Positions 44,203 to 63,194 of a stretch of DNA of 64,000 nucleotides are shown here, one piece after another. The stretch comes from Cacajao melanocephalus (Eukaryota; Chordata; Mammalia; Primates; Pitheciidae): assembly GCA_963573385.1 (NCBI GenBank), contig CAUYLG010047227.1, positions 1 to 64,000 of the forward strand, read 5' to 3'. Below the pieces are notes generated by a model. It saw nothing but the letters and a program-made list of their open reading frames with translations. It did no database searches and was not told where the DNA came from. A program made the translations under genes and the position numbers. Each line of letters starts with the position of its first letter. Positions within the stretch are counted from its first letter, which is position 1.

Positions 44203-46470
44203 TTGTTTGCAGTTTGGCTGTCAGTGCTTGTGGAGGGCTAGCACCTGCGGCAGGCCCGGGAACAGAGGGGAGCCGCATTTCCAGAGATGCAGCTCCTCCA
44301 CTTCCCACCCCCGGCCATCCCTCCCATGAGTCACCCTGTTATCCCCCACAGCCAAATATAGCTCCCAGGCCTGCTGGAAACAAAGGGTACAGCATTGTGC
44401 CCCACTGTGCCCGGTGCTGCCTGGGGGGTGGTGAGGAGGTGCACCCTGAGGCTAGGGGCCAGCCAGCCCACTCTTCACCCCTTCCTGTCCGGGCCTGGGG
44501 TCTCTGCTGTACCTCTGATCTCACAGGGTCTCCCACAAACACAGGGGGAATTCAGGGAAACATCCCGTAGAGAAGCAGTGACCACTTCCTCCTAGGGGAC
44601 TGTGGGCCACTCCAGGGGATAAAGAGCTGGGGTGGGTGGTGGGGGGTCCTTTCCTCCACAAGATGAGGCCAAGATCCAGCTGGGCAGGGGTTCTGCTTCT
44701 GCAATCGCCCAGGGTGTGTCCGGCCCTCCCCGGCAGCCTCTAGGGCGCCACCCGGGCACTCAGAGCCACCACATAAGGAAATGTTTGTGCCTTGGGGGCC
44801 GGGCAGTGGCTCTGCGCCCTCCCTCCCTCTCTCTCTCTCCCCGCCCAGGCTGCCTCCCAGATGGCCTGGACTGGGGCAGTTGGACCCAGGAGGAACTGCC
44901 CTGAGGCCTGGGGTGGGGAATAGGCCCAGCCTCCGACTCACCCCAGGCCTCAGCTGAGGACTAGGCGGGGAGAGGGCCGGATGCAGGGCGTGTGGGCCAC
45001 TCTCGGTGGTCCCTCCTGCTGCACCGCCTCAGGGGACACCCTTCCTGGCTGGGCCTGCGCTGGCCGGAAATCTTCTCCCCTTACTCCCCTGCAAGGCAAG
45101 CTGCTTGGGGAGGGGGAGGGAGGGCAGGACACATCAGGGACAGCCAGACTGGGAGATCGGGCTTTGAGATCTTGGAGCTACCACACCCAGGAGTCTAGGA
45201 GCTGGGGGTGGCCGGAATCTGCTCCCTAAAGAATTCCCACCTGCCCAGCCCAGCGGTTCCCCTGGGAGCCCAGGGCAGCCTTCCTTCTCAGGGCTGTAAC
45301 TAGGCATCCTGACTCCCCCCAGCCACCGCTAACAGTGGAAATATTTTATAACCTGCTTTCTGGCGGGCAAGGCTGGGCTCCCATGGGCTGCCTTCCTTCT
45401 GGAGTTTTCCATTAAATGATTTACGTGAGCCCACAGACCTCTGCAGGAAGTCAGCAGGCACACGGTGGCATTTATTCTTCTGCTGTCTCATTTCTCTAGG
45501 GAACCCCTTCTCTTGAATGTGGCTCCTTTGGAGGTCAGAGGCCGAGGACGGTGGCATCTTCTAGGTCCCTGTTCTAGGTCCCTCTTGAGGGTAGGAGAAT
45601 TTCCCACCAGGTGTTTCCTGGACACAGACCCTTTGCCCAGCGCTGCATTCAGAAGGGGCAGCTCTGGCCCCCTGCTCAGGAGTGGGGTGGGCTGGGGAGC
45701 TGCCTCTGGAGCCCTGTGCTGAAGGAGAGGGCCTTTGAGGGAGAGGACATCACCCAGGTGCTGGGGCCTTCTGGGAAAAGTAGGAAACCTGCCTGTTCTG
45801 CAAGAGGCGAGACCAGCTCACCTACTTCCAAGGATGCAGACCTCGTTTAGAGCAGGTCTAAGACTTGGTGCCCTGAGGGCTCCTGCCCTTGGCCCTGCTG
45901 GGGGATTAAAGTGCCACAACCTGCCCCGAGGCCTGAGTGTGAGGGAACCAAGGCTAGATGGCTACACACTGGTTCCCTTGCCCCACCTCCCAGGTGGGCA
46001 TGGCTGCCAGATATGGGGCTGAGGGAGGTCAGTGGGATGGCCCTACCATGGCCTCCGCACAGACTACCCTGCACCGATAGTCCCCCATCCCATTCTGAGG
46101 AGGGTCCCAACTGGTGTCCCAGGGACTGCAGTCAACTCCGCCCTACTCCCAGAAGCAGGGGCTGGGGGCCATGCCTAAGCCTGGAAGAGGAAGGCAGTGC
46201 CTAGCAAGGTCACTCCTTCAGCGGGGAGAAGGGCCTGCCACCATCCAATCCCCACCTTCTCTGTTTAAATTCAAGATGCACAGGGTTGAGGGGGTGAAGG
46301 CAGGCCCCAGTGCACAGACTTTCCACATCACTGCATCGACTGAAAGAAGCTGTTTGTTGGCTTTTGGACCCTTGTGTCCCAAGACTTGGGTCTGTATGTT
46401 CCTTGGAGGCAGAAACTGCTCCGCGGCTCTATCCCTAGTCCAGACACAGGCCTAACAGAGCATGTGCTCA
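44203..46470. other. GC-rich single-copy block
   Basis: This is a long Alu-free interval. CCCTCCCTCTCTCTCTCTCC at about 44819-44840 is a short pyrimidine repeat. AGCCAAATATAGCTCCC near 44350 contains a CArG-like box. No gene is recognised. Confidence 0.45.
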
Positions 46471-46531
46471 GAAAGTATCTTCTAGGGGACCAAAAAAAGG
46501 CTTCATTTCAGATAAAAAAAGATCTGGCCTA
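46471..46531 (+). repeat. Duplicated flank, copy A
   Basis: AAAGTATCTTCTAGGGGACC...CTTCATTTCAGAT...GATCTGGCCTAGG. A diverged second copy lies at 46756-46828 and the last part occurs again at 47126-47142. Confidence 0.8.
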
Positions 46532-46755
46532 GGCTGGGCAAGGTGGCACAGGCCTGTAATCCCACCACTTTGGGAGGCTGAGGCAGGAGTATGACCTGAG
46601 GTCAGGTGTTCAAGTCCAGCTTGGCCAACAAAACCCCATCTCTACTTAAAATACAAAAAATTAGCCGGGGGTGGTGGCATCTGGCTGTAATCCCAAAATC
46701 ACGCCACTGCATTCCAGCCTGGACAACAAATCAAGACTCCATCTCAAAAAATTAA
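46532..46755 (+). mobile_element. Alu with internal deletion
   Basis: GGCTGGGCAAGGTGGCACAG to CATCTCAAAAAATTAAAAAA. Most of the right arm between GGCTGTAATCCC and CACGCCACTGC is missing. Confidence 0.9.
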
Positions 46756-46828
46756 AAAAGTGTCTTTTGACGGGCTGAACAAAAAAGCCTTCATTTCAGA
46801 TTTAAAAAAAAAAAAGATCTGGCCTAGG
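46756..46828 (+). repeat. Duplicated flank, copy B
   Basis: AAAGTGTCTTTTGACGGGCT...CCTTCATTTCAGATTT...GATCTGGCCTAGG is about 80% like copy A over 60-70 bp. Confidence 0.8.
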
Positions 46829-47131
<303 letters not shown>

Positions 47132-47142
47132 GATCTGGCCTA

Positions 47143-47580
<438 letters not shown>

Positions 47581-47730
47581 CTAGGCTGCTCTCTGAGGCA
47601 GAGACCAGGAGGGCCACACCAGGGACCTCAGCAGTCACTCTAGCTCCGATGCTTGCCACCCTGCATATCTGGGATAGGTCCTCTGTGTCTCCGCGTCTCC
47701 CTCTATCTCCATCACCAGAGTACGTTTTTG

Positions 47731-47752
47731 TGTGTGTGTGTGTGTGTGTGTT
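47731..47752. repeat. (TG)n microsatellite
   Basis: A pure TG run in what was the T-rich tail of the minus-strand Alu that follows. Confidence 0.9.
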
Positions 47753-48006
<254 letters not shown>

Positions 48007-48690
48007 AGAGATACTGTTCTAATGCAGGCCACATGCCCAGGCCTTTAATGGCAGTGCAGGGCTGTAACCTGCAGTCCGAGTCTGTCTCTCGGGAAGAGGC
48101 CCATTCTCCACACAGAAGCCACAAGGAGCAGCAGCCCCAGAAGGTGTTAACAGCAGGGCACACGGGCCCTACCCCCAGACCCCAGCTGCTTCTCCCCTCT
48201 GCTCCCTGGGGAGGCCATCCCTACGAGCCCTCACTTCAGACGCCTGCCCTGAGCCTCACCAACAGGTTCCTTCCCCCACACACTCTCCTCTCCCTCACCT
48301 GCCCCTCCGCTTACACCCACCACCCTCTCAAATCAGACTGAATGCCTCCCTCAACAGTCCTGGGCCGTTACTCCATTCCTGCTACCCCAGGCCCTGGTCT
48401 CGGCTCACGGCTTCCCCCAGGCCGCTTCCCTTAAGCCGCTTTCCCAGTCATTGGCTAGCCATGCGCCTCCTTCACAGCAGCCTCAGGATGCCCTTAACTG
48501 CCTATTTCTTGGTGTTTCTCCCACTGGCCTCAAACTCCGAGTCACCGCGTGCCCCTAAGTACAAAATTGGGTCCACCACGGCAGGAGCCCACACGTCAGT
48601 GCAGAAAGAACAAAGAAAAGGTTCAAAGTTGCTTGGGGTGGCCGGTAGGTTATGCTTTGCATGTAAACTCGCCAAGTGCAAATGAATCCA
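48007..48690. other. Single-copy stretch
   Basis: No gene, RNA or repeat is recognised. Confidence 0.5.
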
Positions 48691-48699
48691 AAACAGGCC

Positions 48700-49030
48700 G
48701 GAAACAGGCCGCGGAGGCGGGGGCTTGCACTCACGGGTCCACGCACATCCCCGGGACGCAACACCGGCTCCTGCGAACCACCAATTCCCGAACGCACGTG
48801 TCCATGCACACCTGGACCTGTGCAAACACAAATGGGGCCATTCTCGGGTCCAAGTACACACGAATACGTGGAAACCCGCGGGTTCGTGCATACCAGAGTG
48901 TACGTATGCGTGCTAGGGAGTGCAAGCTAGGGTATGTGCACACGTCAGAGGTTGTGCATACACAGAAAGGCGCACGCCACAGGGTTCTGTACACACGAGG
49001 CCGTGCACACCCCAGAGGCCAGCCCGCTGA
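48700..49030. repeat. Degenerate CpG-rich minisatellite
   Basis: Loose units of roughly 20-30 bp share a core like GGGTCCANGCACAC or GGTTNTGCATACAC. Examples are near 48738, 48799, 48847, 48880, 48933, 48951 and 48983. ACG/CGT words are frequent. It abuts CpG island 3. Its plus frame yields repeating RVHAH-type peptides, a by-product of the period. Confidence 0.65.
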
Positions 49031-49079
49031 CCCTTCTGGAGGAGGTACAGACGCCCATTTGCCCCCATACATGGGCACC

Positions 49080-49755
49080 GCCGCAGGCTGCAGGCGCCAT
49101 CTTCGCTCCTCGGACAGCGGAAAGACCTGCAGCCAGCGAAATCCCCGCGTTTGAGCCTTTGTTGTGCCGACTTCCGGGCGTCCATCACGCAGAGGCCGCG
49201 CGCGCCGGGCCCAGGTGACGTGCCGCAGCACGAAATGGCGGGCGGGGGGCGGAGCGAAGGCGGGCCTGGGCGGAGCGGCCGGGAGCCGCGCCCACTCTCG
49301 ACTCCAGGCAGGGCGCACCGCCCGCCCCCTTGCGCTTGCGCACAGCACGGCGCGCGTTCCCGCGTTCCTTCCGACGCGCGCTGGGACACAAAGGGCTGGA
49401 GAGAAAGCACGGAGCGCGGCAAGCCTGCGGAGCGGCTCGTGGTGTGGAGCAGCCTGGAGCGGATTCTCAGGGCCGGGGCCGGAGCCGGGCTCGCCGGCAC
49501 TGCGCTCGGGCGCGGGGTGGGGCGCTGCGCAGCGCTGGTTCCCTCCCCCTCCCTCTCTGTCCAGAGGCGCCTCGCGGGCCAGGGTGGGCGCTCAGAGCGC
49601 AGGCGCCGCCCGGGTGGGACAAGGCGCCTCCATTTTCCCTCGCGCGCGTTAATGGCGGAGCTGGGCGCACTCCCTCTGGTGGGGGGAAAACTCGCCTCCG
49701 GGGAAGCCCAAGGCGCTCGCTCCCCAAACTCTTTACTCGGTGGGCGAGATTAAAG
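49080..49755. promoter_or_regulatory. Orphan CpG island 3
   Basis: CpG density is very high. Motifs are GCCATCTT (reverse YY1-type, 49096-49103), ACTTCCGGG (ETS-type, 49170-49178), GTGACGTG (CRE-like, about 49216), GGGGGGCGG GC boxes, and TGCGCTTGCGCA (NRF1-like, 49329-49340). This set is typical of housekeeping or bidirectional promoters. Frames up to about 200 codons exist on both strands with no recognisable domain. A non-coding or unannotated transcript start is the likely role. Confidence 0.65.
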
Positions 49756-50475
<720 letters not shown>

Positions 50476-50507
50476 CAGGCCCTGTTTCAAGTGTATTAAT
50501 TTTCTTT

Positions 50508-50728
50508 TCTTTTTTTTTGAGACAGACCCCTCTCTGTCTCCCAGGATGGAGTGCAGTGGTGTGAACTCGTCTTACTGCAACCTCTGCCTCCTGTGTTCAA
50601 GAGCTTCTCCTGCTTCAGCCTCGAGTAGCTGGGACTACAGGTGCACGCCACCAGGCCTGGCTAATTTTTTTTTTTTTTTTTTTTGTATTTTCAGTAGAGA
50701 CGGGGTTTCACCATGTTAGCTAGGATGG
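50508..50728 (-). mobile_element. Alu, truncated
   Basis: GAGACAGACCCCTCTC to CACCATGTTAGCTAGGATGG. It then breaks into single-copy sequence, so its 5' about 90 bp are missing. Confidence 0.9.
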
Positions 50729-51703
<975 letters not shown>

Positions 51704-51709
51704 AGAAAG

Positions 51710-51870
51710 TTCTTTAACACTTAACTAGCGTGTGACTTTGCCAAGTTAATCATCTCCTGATTCTGTCCATCTGTAAAGTGTGTCCTGGCAGAGTTCGGGA
51801 GGATGGTTGGAGATAGTAATTGTAAAGTGCCTAGACCATAGTGGGTGCTCAATATTTAAGTGGCAGCGGT
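51710..51870 (+). mobile_element. MIR
   Basis: GTGTGACTTTGCCAAGTTAA, GTCCATCTGTAAAGTG and GCCTAGACCATAGTGGGTGC are in MIR order. Confidence 0.88.
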
Positions 51871-52512
51871 CAGTTTTGGTTGTTATTTTAAGTGAAAAGG
51901 AACAGGAACATGATCAACTACCTGGTTGCCACTGGGAAACAATACAACTCGCTGCAGATCACAGCTGTGCCTGGTTCCACCCCAAACAACGTCTGAGACT
52001 GCTCAGAACGTTTAATCAAGGAGAGAAGTTTCCAGATTCACTTCAGAGACAAGCCAGGTGCTTGCCTGATGCATCAGGGACATGTATTATCTGGAGTAAA
52101 TCATAAAACGCTTAGCTGGGATGGACCCACGTGAGATGCCCCTCCCTTCCCTGAAGGGTGGGAAGAATGGGGCTTGGTCTCAGCTGCAGCCCTGAGAGGG
52201 AAGGCCCCGTTTCAAGGCAGCAGGGCCTCTGTGAGCCACAAGGCTGAGTCTGGTCCCTGTATTCCCTGTCCAGTGGATTTGTGTGTCATCTGTTTCAGTG
52301 TGGGTGGCAGGAGAAAGACCAGCGAAGGAGCTCACTGATCCCTGACCTCCTAGAGTATAGAGTTTAGTGAGGAGGCCAGACCCTGAGGAAATTACCAGGG
52401 TGGTAAGTGTTAGGATAGGGGCGCTATGCAAGGTGACAGTGGTCCTAACTAGGCAGAAGGCCAGGGAGGCTTCTTGGAGGTGGTGATGCATCAGCTGAGC
52501 CTGGCATTTTCT
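51871..52512. other. Single-copy stretch
   Basis: No gene or repeat is recognised. Confidence 0.5.
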
Positions 52513-52808
52513 TTTCTTTTTTTTTTTTGAGATGGAGTCTTGCTCTGTCGCTCAGGCTGCAGTGCCCTGGTGGGATCTCAGCTCGCTGCAAACTCCACCT
52601 CCCAGGTTCAAGCAATTCTCCTTCCTCAGCCTCCTGAGAAGCTGAGATTAGAGGCACATGACACCACGCCCAGCTAATTTTTGTATTTTTAGTAGAGACA
52701 GGGTTTCACCATTTTACCCAAGATGGTCTCGATCGCCTGACCTCATGATCATCCTGCCTCGGCCTCCCAAAGTGCTGGGATTACAGGCGTGAGCCACTGC
52801 GCCCCACC
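52513..52808 (-). mobile_element. Alu, full length
   Basis: GAGATGGAGTCTTGCTC to GAGCCACTGCGCCCCACC. Confidence 0.94.
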
Positions 52809-52875
52809 AAGCCCAGCATTTGCTAAGACTCTGAGGAATAAAAGGGCTCATTAAACAGGAGGAACTGAAATCTAG

Positions 52876-53235
<360 letters not shown>

Positions 53236-53246
53236 TAAAATTTTTT

Positions 53247-53538
53247 AATTTTTTTTTTTTAAGATGGAGTCTTGCTTTGTTGCCCACACTGCAGTGCAGT
53301 GGCGCAATCTCGGCACACTGCAACCTCCACCTCCCAGTCAAGTGATTCTCTGGCCTCAGCCTCCCAACTAGCTGGGATTACAGATGCGTGCCATCATGCC
53401 CAGCTAATTTTTGTATTTTTAGTAGAGATGGGGTTTCACCGTGTTGGCCAGGCTGGTCTTGAACTCCTGACCTCATGATCTGCCTGCCTCAGCCTCCCAA
53501 AGTGCTAGGATTACGGGCATGAGCCACCTCGCCCGACC
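53247..53538 (-). mobile_element. Alu, full length
   Basis: TTTTAAGATGGAGTCTTGC to GAGCCACCTCGCCCGACC. Confidence 0.94.
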
Positions 53539-53544
53539 TTTTAA

Positions 53545-53915
53545 TTTTTGAGATATGACTCACATACTATAAATTCCTCCTTTAAAAATATAATTCAGCT
53601 GTTTTCAGTGTATTCATAAAGCTGAACAACCATCTTCACTAATTCCAGAACATTTTCATGACCCCGAAGCAAAACCGGTATTCACTAGTGGTCGCTCTTC
53701 ATCTGCCCACCTCCCTCCCAGCTCTTGACAACGACTAATCTCCTTTTGTCTCTGTGGAATTTTCTGTTCTGGACATTTCATATAAATGGGATCATTCAAC
53801 ATGTGGTCTTTGTGTCTGGCTTCTTTCACTTAGCATAATGTTTTAAAGTTCATTGATGTTGTAGCATGTATCATTCCTTTTTATGGCTGAATAATATTCC
53901 ACTGTATAGATATGC
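53545..53915 (-). mobile_element. L1 3' fragment (end of ORF2, old L1M type)
   Basis: On the minus strand, GGAATATTATTCAGCCATAA encodes the EYYSAIKRN motif near the L1 ORF2 C-terminus. It continues with GAAAGAAGCCAGACACAAAG and CATTTATATGAAATGTCC, all hallmarks of old L1 3' ends. It is heavily truncated and cannot be active. Confidence 0.85.
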
Positions 53916-54073
53916 CTCAAAAGACTCGGGAAGAAGGTATTTCTCTCTGTGATGTGAATGAGTGATTTAGTGTTTGGTCTTGGTGTGAGAAGCAGTGTGC
54001 TCTGTATGGCACTGGAGTTGGACAGCCTAAGCTCTCCCCCTTGCTGGCTGTGTGACCTGAGCAAATCACTTTC

Positions 54074-54353
54074 TTTTTTGTTGTTTTTTGGAGATAGGAT
54101 CTCACACCGTTGCCCAGGCTGAAGTGCAGTGGTGCAATCTTGGCTCACTGCAGCATTGACCTCGCAGGCTCAAGTGATCCTCCGAGTAGCTGGGACTACA
54201 GGTACACACCACCATGCCCAGCAACTTTTTGTATTTTTTGTAGATACTGGGTTTCACCATGTTGCATGGTCTTAAACTCCTGAGCTCAAGTGATCTGCTT
54301 GCCCCATCTTCCCAAAGTGTTGGGATTACAGGCATGAGCCACTGTGCCTGGCA
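54074..54353 (-). mobile_element. Old Alu (J-like)
   Basis: TTGGAGATAGGATCTCACAC to GAGCCACTGTGCCTGGC; several small deletions. Confidence 0.9.
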
Positions 54354-54380
54354 CATTTTAAAAGTTAATGTAAATTTTCA

Positions 54381-55044
<664 letters not shown>

Positions 55045-55424
55045 CTTTATTCCCATTTTTCAGTTCTTGACAGAGGGCTTTTGTCCCACAACCATATAGG
55101 GGAGGCACACCCAATAGGTAGAAACCATCTTGCAAGAACCTGGGGGAACTGGTTTTGTGGGTGGGTTGAGAAATGTAGGCTTGACGAGGCAGCGGAGGCA
55201 CTCACAGGGCTTTTTTTTTTTTTTTTTAATTGCAGGCCCAGCTGTTGCAACTGAGGACTCTTTGCCTCCTTCTTTCCACTGAAATCACGTAGCACCTGTA
55301 GCATGATGGTGTCCCCAGACCCTGGCCATCTTGCCTGTAGTGACAGTAGTATCCATCAGGAACAAGCCAAGAGGGGGCCAGTCCGTACTACAGCACCAGG
55401 TGCTCGGCAGCCACATTTTAATAT
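55045..55424. other. Single-copy stretch
   Basis: It contains a T17 run at 55211-55227. No gene or repeat is recognised. Confidence 0.5.
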
Positions 55425-55694
55425 TTATTTATTTTATAGACAAGGTCTCGCTCTGTCCCCCAGGCTGGAGCAGAGTGGTCCAATCATAGGACTCCTGGAC
55501 TCAAGCAATCCTCCTGCCTCATCCTTCTGAGTAGCTTGGACTACAGGTTTGTGCAATCACATCCGGATGGTTTAGTTTATTATTTTTGGTAGAGACATGG
55601 TCTCAATATGTTGCCCAGGCTGGTCTCAAACTCCTGGGCTCAAGCGATCCTCCTGTCTGGCTTCCCAAAGTGCTCAGAGCCACCGCACCTGGCC
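55425..55694 (-). mobile_element. Old Alu with internal deletions
   Basis: TATAGACAAGGTCTCGCTC to GAGCCACCGCACCTGGCC. Confidence 0.88.
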
Positions 55695-55756
55695 GACCTT
55701 TTTTATTTTTAATAATTTTTAGAAGTGCAGTGATACTACATGCTAAACAGGGTTTT

Positions 55757-55920
55757 TGTTTGTTTGTTTGAGACAGTCTGGCTCTGTCACCCAGGCTGGA
55801 GTGCAGTGGCGCAACCTAGGCTCACGCAACCTCTGCCTTCCAGATTCAAGTGATTTTACTGCCTCAGCCTTCCTAGTAGCTGGGATTACAGATGTGTACC
55901 ACCACACCGGGCTAATTTTA
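55757..55920 (-). mobile_element. Alu right-arm portion
   Basis: (TTTG)n then GAGACAGTCTGGCTCTG to CACCACACCGGGCTAATTTT. It stops where the next Alu begins and no remainder is found beyond that copy. Confidence 0.88.
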
Positions 55921-55921
55921 A

Positions 55922-56228
55922 CTTTTTTTTTTTTTGAGATGCTGTCTTGCTCTGTTGTCCAGGGTGGAGTGCAGTGGCAGGATCTCGGCTCACTGCAACC
56001 TCCTCACTGCAACCTCCACCTCCTGGGTTTAAGTGATTCTGCTGCCTCAGTCTCCTGAGTAGCTGGGACTACAGGCACACACCAGCATGCCCGGCTAATT
56101 TTTGTATTATTAGTAGAAATGGGGTTTCATGATTTTAGCCAGGCTGGTCTTGAACTCCTGACCTTGTGATCCGCCCGCCTCAGCCTCCCAAAGTGCTGGG
56201 ATTACAGGCGTGAGCCACCAAACCTGGC
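55922..56228 (-). mobile_element. Alu with a 15-bp internal duplication
   Basis: TTGAGATGCTGTCTTGCTC to GAGCCACCAAACCTGGCC. CTCACTGCAACCTCC occurs twice in tandem at about 55990-56019. Confidence 0.93.
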
Positions 56229-56449
56229 CCATTTATTATTTTTTTTTCTTTGAGAAATGCTGGCACTTATATTGGAGTAAAGAAGGTGATGTCACCTCTA
56301 GCCATTCATGTGCCTTCTTGCAAATCTTTCTCTTCACATTTAAAAAGACCACACATCCTTACAGATGACGTTCTGAAAACTTTCTATCTGGGTCTAACTT
56401 TTCTTTTTCAAAGCCTTTTGTGCTTTTTTTCTTAAGTGGTAACTACTTA

Positions 56450-56599
<150 letters not shown>

Positions 56600-56739
56600 C
56601 TACTTATTAATCAACCCTTTATTGGTTAAACTCATTAAGTGATTTTCAACAACTGGGTGAGTTCTCTGGCTCCCCTGGAGGCTTTAAAGGAGGGATGTGC
56701 AGAAGGTGGTATTTGTGAAAAAGCGCTAAACTGTCAACT

Positions 56740-57210
<471 letters not shown>

Positions 57211-57414
57211 CTAAATCCATGATCAGAAACCCAGGGGTCATGGAGACTTGTAAATTTGCACTGTGAGAAAATACCAAATATTTATTAACAATAAAAAAAA
57301 GAAAAAAAATTTTTTCGCTGTACCTTACCTGTGTCTCCTTTCCAGGGTGGCCTTTTTGACCTCTGGGCTCCACCCTCCCTACTCCGGTCCTGCTATGCTG
57401 GAAGCTCAACTCCA

Positions 57415-57530
57415 CCACTTTCTAGCTTGGTGACCTTAGTTAACATTTCTAAACTCACTTCCTTGGGTTCTTGGGAAGATTAAGTGATGCACACGAGTGC
57501 CCTAAACATTAGCCAGGGATATTGTTATCA
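57415..57530 (+). mobile_element. MIR fragment
   Basis: CTAGCTTGGTGACCTTAGTT and TGGGAAGATTAAGTGATGCA fit MIR order. Confidence 0.7.
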
Positions 57531-57930
57531 TGCATATGGTGTCATCGCCAGGGAAGGTTTGCAGGGGGAGGGTGCATGCTAATTGAGGCAGAGACATCAG
57601 GTGATTAGAGGAGATATGTTAAATTCCAACTCAGCCTTGAATAAGGAAAGACATTATCTTTTTCTTGGACGTTGCAAATCTCAGGAACTCCTAGAGGTGT
57701 CTGAAAGCTGAGAGCTCTCCTGAATCACTGAGTGGGCAGCAGCAACCTGCCAGCTATGTGCAGAGACGCTAAAGAAAAAAGATATACACATATGTATCTA
57801 CACACGTGTTTACATGGATATGTATGCTTCTACACATGTACATACTTTTTTTCTGAAACATTTGAACGTTGGTTGTACTAGGGCCCTGCAATATTACCCC
57901 TTGTTTCTAAATATTCAGTGTGTATTTTGC
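57531..57930. other. AT-rich single-copy stretch with ATATGT/ACACAT words
   Basis: At 57779-57846 the sequence is rich in alternating TATACACATATGTAT-type words, a low-complexity patch. No gene is recognised. Confidence 0.5.
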
Positions 57931-58392
<462 letters not shown>

Positions 58393-58461
58393 AATCTGTG
58401 TGTATTTTCTAAGAATGAGGAAACTGCCTTGTATAACTATATTAAAAATAATCAACTTTGG

Positions 58462-58558
58462 GCCAGGTGCAGCGGCTCACGCTTGTATTCCCAACACTTT
58501 TGGAGGCCAAGATGAGTGGATCACAAGGTCAGTAGATCAAGACCATCCTGGCCAACAC
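58462..58558 (+). mobile_element. Alu cut short at an inverted-repeat arm
   Basis: GGCCAGGTGCAGCGGCTCAC to CATCCTGGCCAACAC. The remaining two thirds and the A tail are absent and the left arm of a long inverted repeat follows at once. Confidence 0.9.
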
Positions 58559-58560
58559 AC

Positions 58561-58616
58561 AAACTTCAATAAATTTAACTTTGATAAGACTATCTACTGT
58601 TTACATTCCAATTTTA
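58561..58616 (+). repeat. Long inverted repeat, left arm
   Basis: AAACTTCAATAAATTTAACT to TTTACATTCCAATTTTA is the exact reverse complement of 58861-58921 apart from a 5-nt gap. Confidence 0.95.
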
Positions 58617-58860
58617 TCAATTGATCCAAATATGTTCTTAATAACAATTTTCTTCCCTCCAGGGCAGCATTCAGTCTAAGGCCAGATATTGCATTAACTT
58701 GTTCAAACCAGGACTTCTGAGGGAAAGATGGCACAACTAATAATTATGCTGAAAAGGGACAGAGAAAGCCATTGTAGTGAAAGGTTGATAATTGTGGAAT
58801 CTGAGCAAAGAGGTAATGGGGTATATTTTACTATCTATTTTTTTTTACTTTCATGGAAAG
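58617..58860. other. Spacer of the inverted repeat
   Basis: 244 bp of AT-rich DNA with no recognised repeat or gene. Confidence 0.8.
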
Positions 58861-59337
<477 letters not shown>

Positions 59338-59347
59338 CAAGTGAAAG

Positions 59348-59405
59348 GAGCTGGGGTGGCTAGGAGAGAGCTGGGGTGCCTGGGAGAGAGCTGGGGACGT
59401 GAGAA
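59348..59405. repeat. 20-bp tandem repeat, three copies
   Basis: Units start GAGCTGGGG at 59348, 59368 and 59388, the third diverging after 9 bases. Confidence 0.85.
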
Positions 59406-59622
59406 GCAGGGAGCCCTGACCGGTCCTCCCAGCCAGACCAGCCGAGCCCTGCTATTGTCACCGGAGGGCCTGGAGGTGACAGGTGGAGCACCTATCCATG
59501 CACACTCCAGGCTGGCTTCCAGCCAGGACAGAGTGTCCCTGGTGGCAGCTCCACCATGCCCAGGCCGTCCTCCTATCCCTGGCCCCCTCCTCTGCCTTCC
59601 AGGTCTCCCACACTACTTTCAC
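59406..59622. other. GC-rich single-copy stretch
   Basis: No gene is recognised. Confidence 0.5.
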
Positions 59623-60761
<1,139 letters not shown>

Positions 60762-60816
60762 TTATCGGGCTCACTACTGGATCTACTTATTTAATACATT
60801 TATAAAGAATTACCCT

Positions 60817-61104
60817 CATGCCTGTAATCCCAACACTTGGGGAGACAAAAGCAGGCAGATCACTTGAAAACAGGAGTTCGAGACCAACCTGGCCAACACG
60901 GTGAAACCCCATCTCTACTAAATATACAAAAATTAGCTGGCCCTGGTGGCCAGCACCTGTAATTCCAGCTACTTGGGAGATTAGGCTGGAGAATTGCCTG
61001 AACCTGGGAGACAGAGGTTGCAGTGAGCCAAGATTGTGCCACTGCACTCCAGCCTGGGCGACAGAGCAAGACTCTGACTCAAAAAAATACAAAAAAAAAA
61101 GTAG
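60817..61104 (+). mobile_element. Alu, 5' truncated
   Basis: CTCATGCCTGTAATCCCAAC to ACTCTGACTCAAAAAAATAC. Confidence 0.92.
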
Positions 61105-61113
61105 AAAAAAAAA

Positions 61114-61583
<470 letters not shown>

Positions 61584-61618
61584 GAAGAGAAAATTAAAAA
61601 AAGAAAAGAAAGAAAATA

Positions 61619-62734
<1,116 letters not shown>

Positions 62735-62747
62735 TAACGCTGCCTTT

Positions 62748-62850
62748 CATTTCTTTTCTTCTTTTCTTTTCCCTTCCTCTCTCTCTCTTCCCCCCTCCCT
62801 TCCTTCCTTCTTTCCTTCCTTCCTTCCTCCCTCCCTCCACCCCACCCCCA
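62748..62850. repeat. Polypyrimidine tract with (CTTC)n and (CCTC)n
   Basis: TTTTCTTCTTTTC words lead to CTTCCTTCCTTCTTTCCTTC and CCTCCCTCCC; nearly pure C/T for about 100 bp. Confidence 0.9.
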
Positions 62851-62887
62851 CTCTTTCTTTCTTGGACCAGGTCTTTCTTTTTGAGAT

Positions 62888-63183
<296 letters not shown>

Positions 63184-63194
63184 AAAGAGGCAAC

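Noticed and set aside
48725..49154. RVHAH-type repeating peptide
   Set aside because: A by-product of the degenerate tandem repeat, seen in one of several equally open frames, without conservation evidence.
49151..49753. 200-codon frame in CpG island 3 and its antisense partners (48731-49348, 48913-49500)
   Set aside because: GC-driven frames. The antisense one reads through the tandem repeat. No motif or splice structure supports a protein.
53843..54148. Coding gene with EYYSAIKRN motif
   Set aside because: It is the C-terminal remnant of an old, truncated L1 ORF2 joined to Alu sequence.
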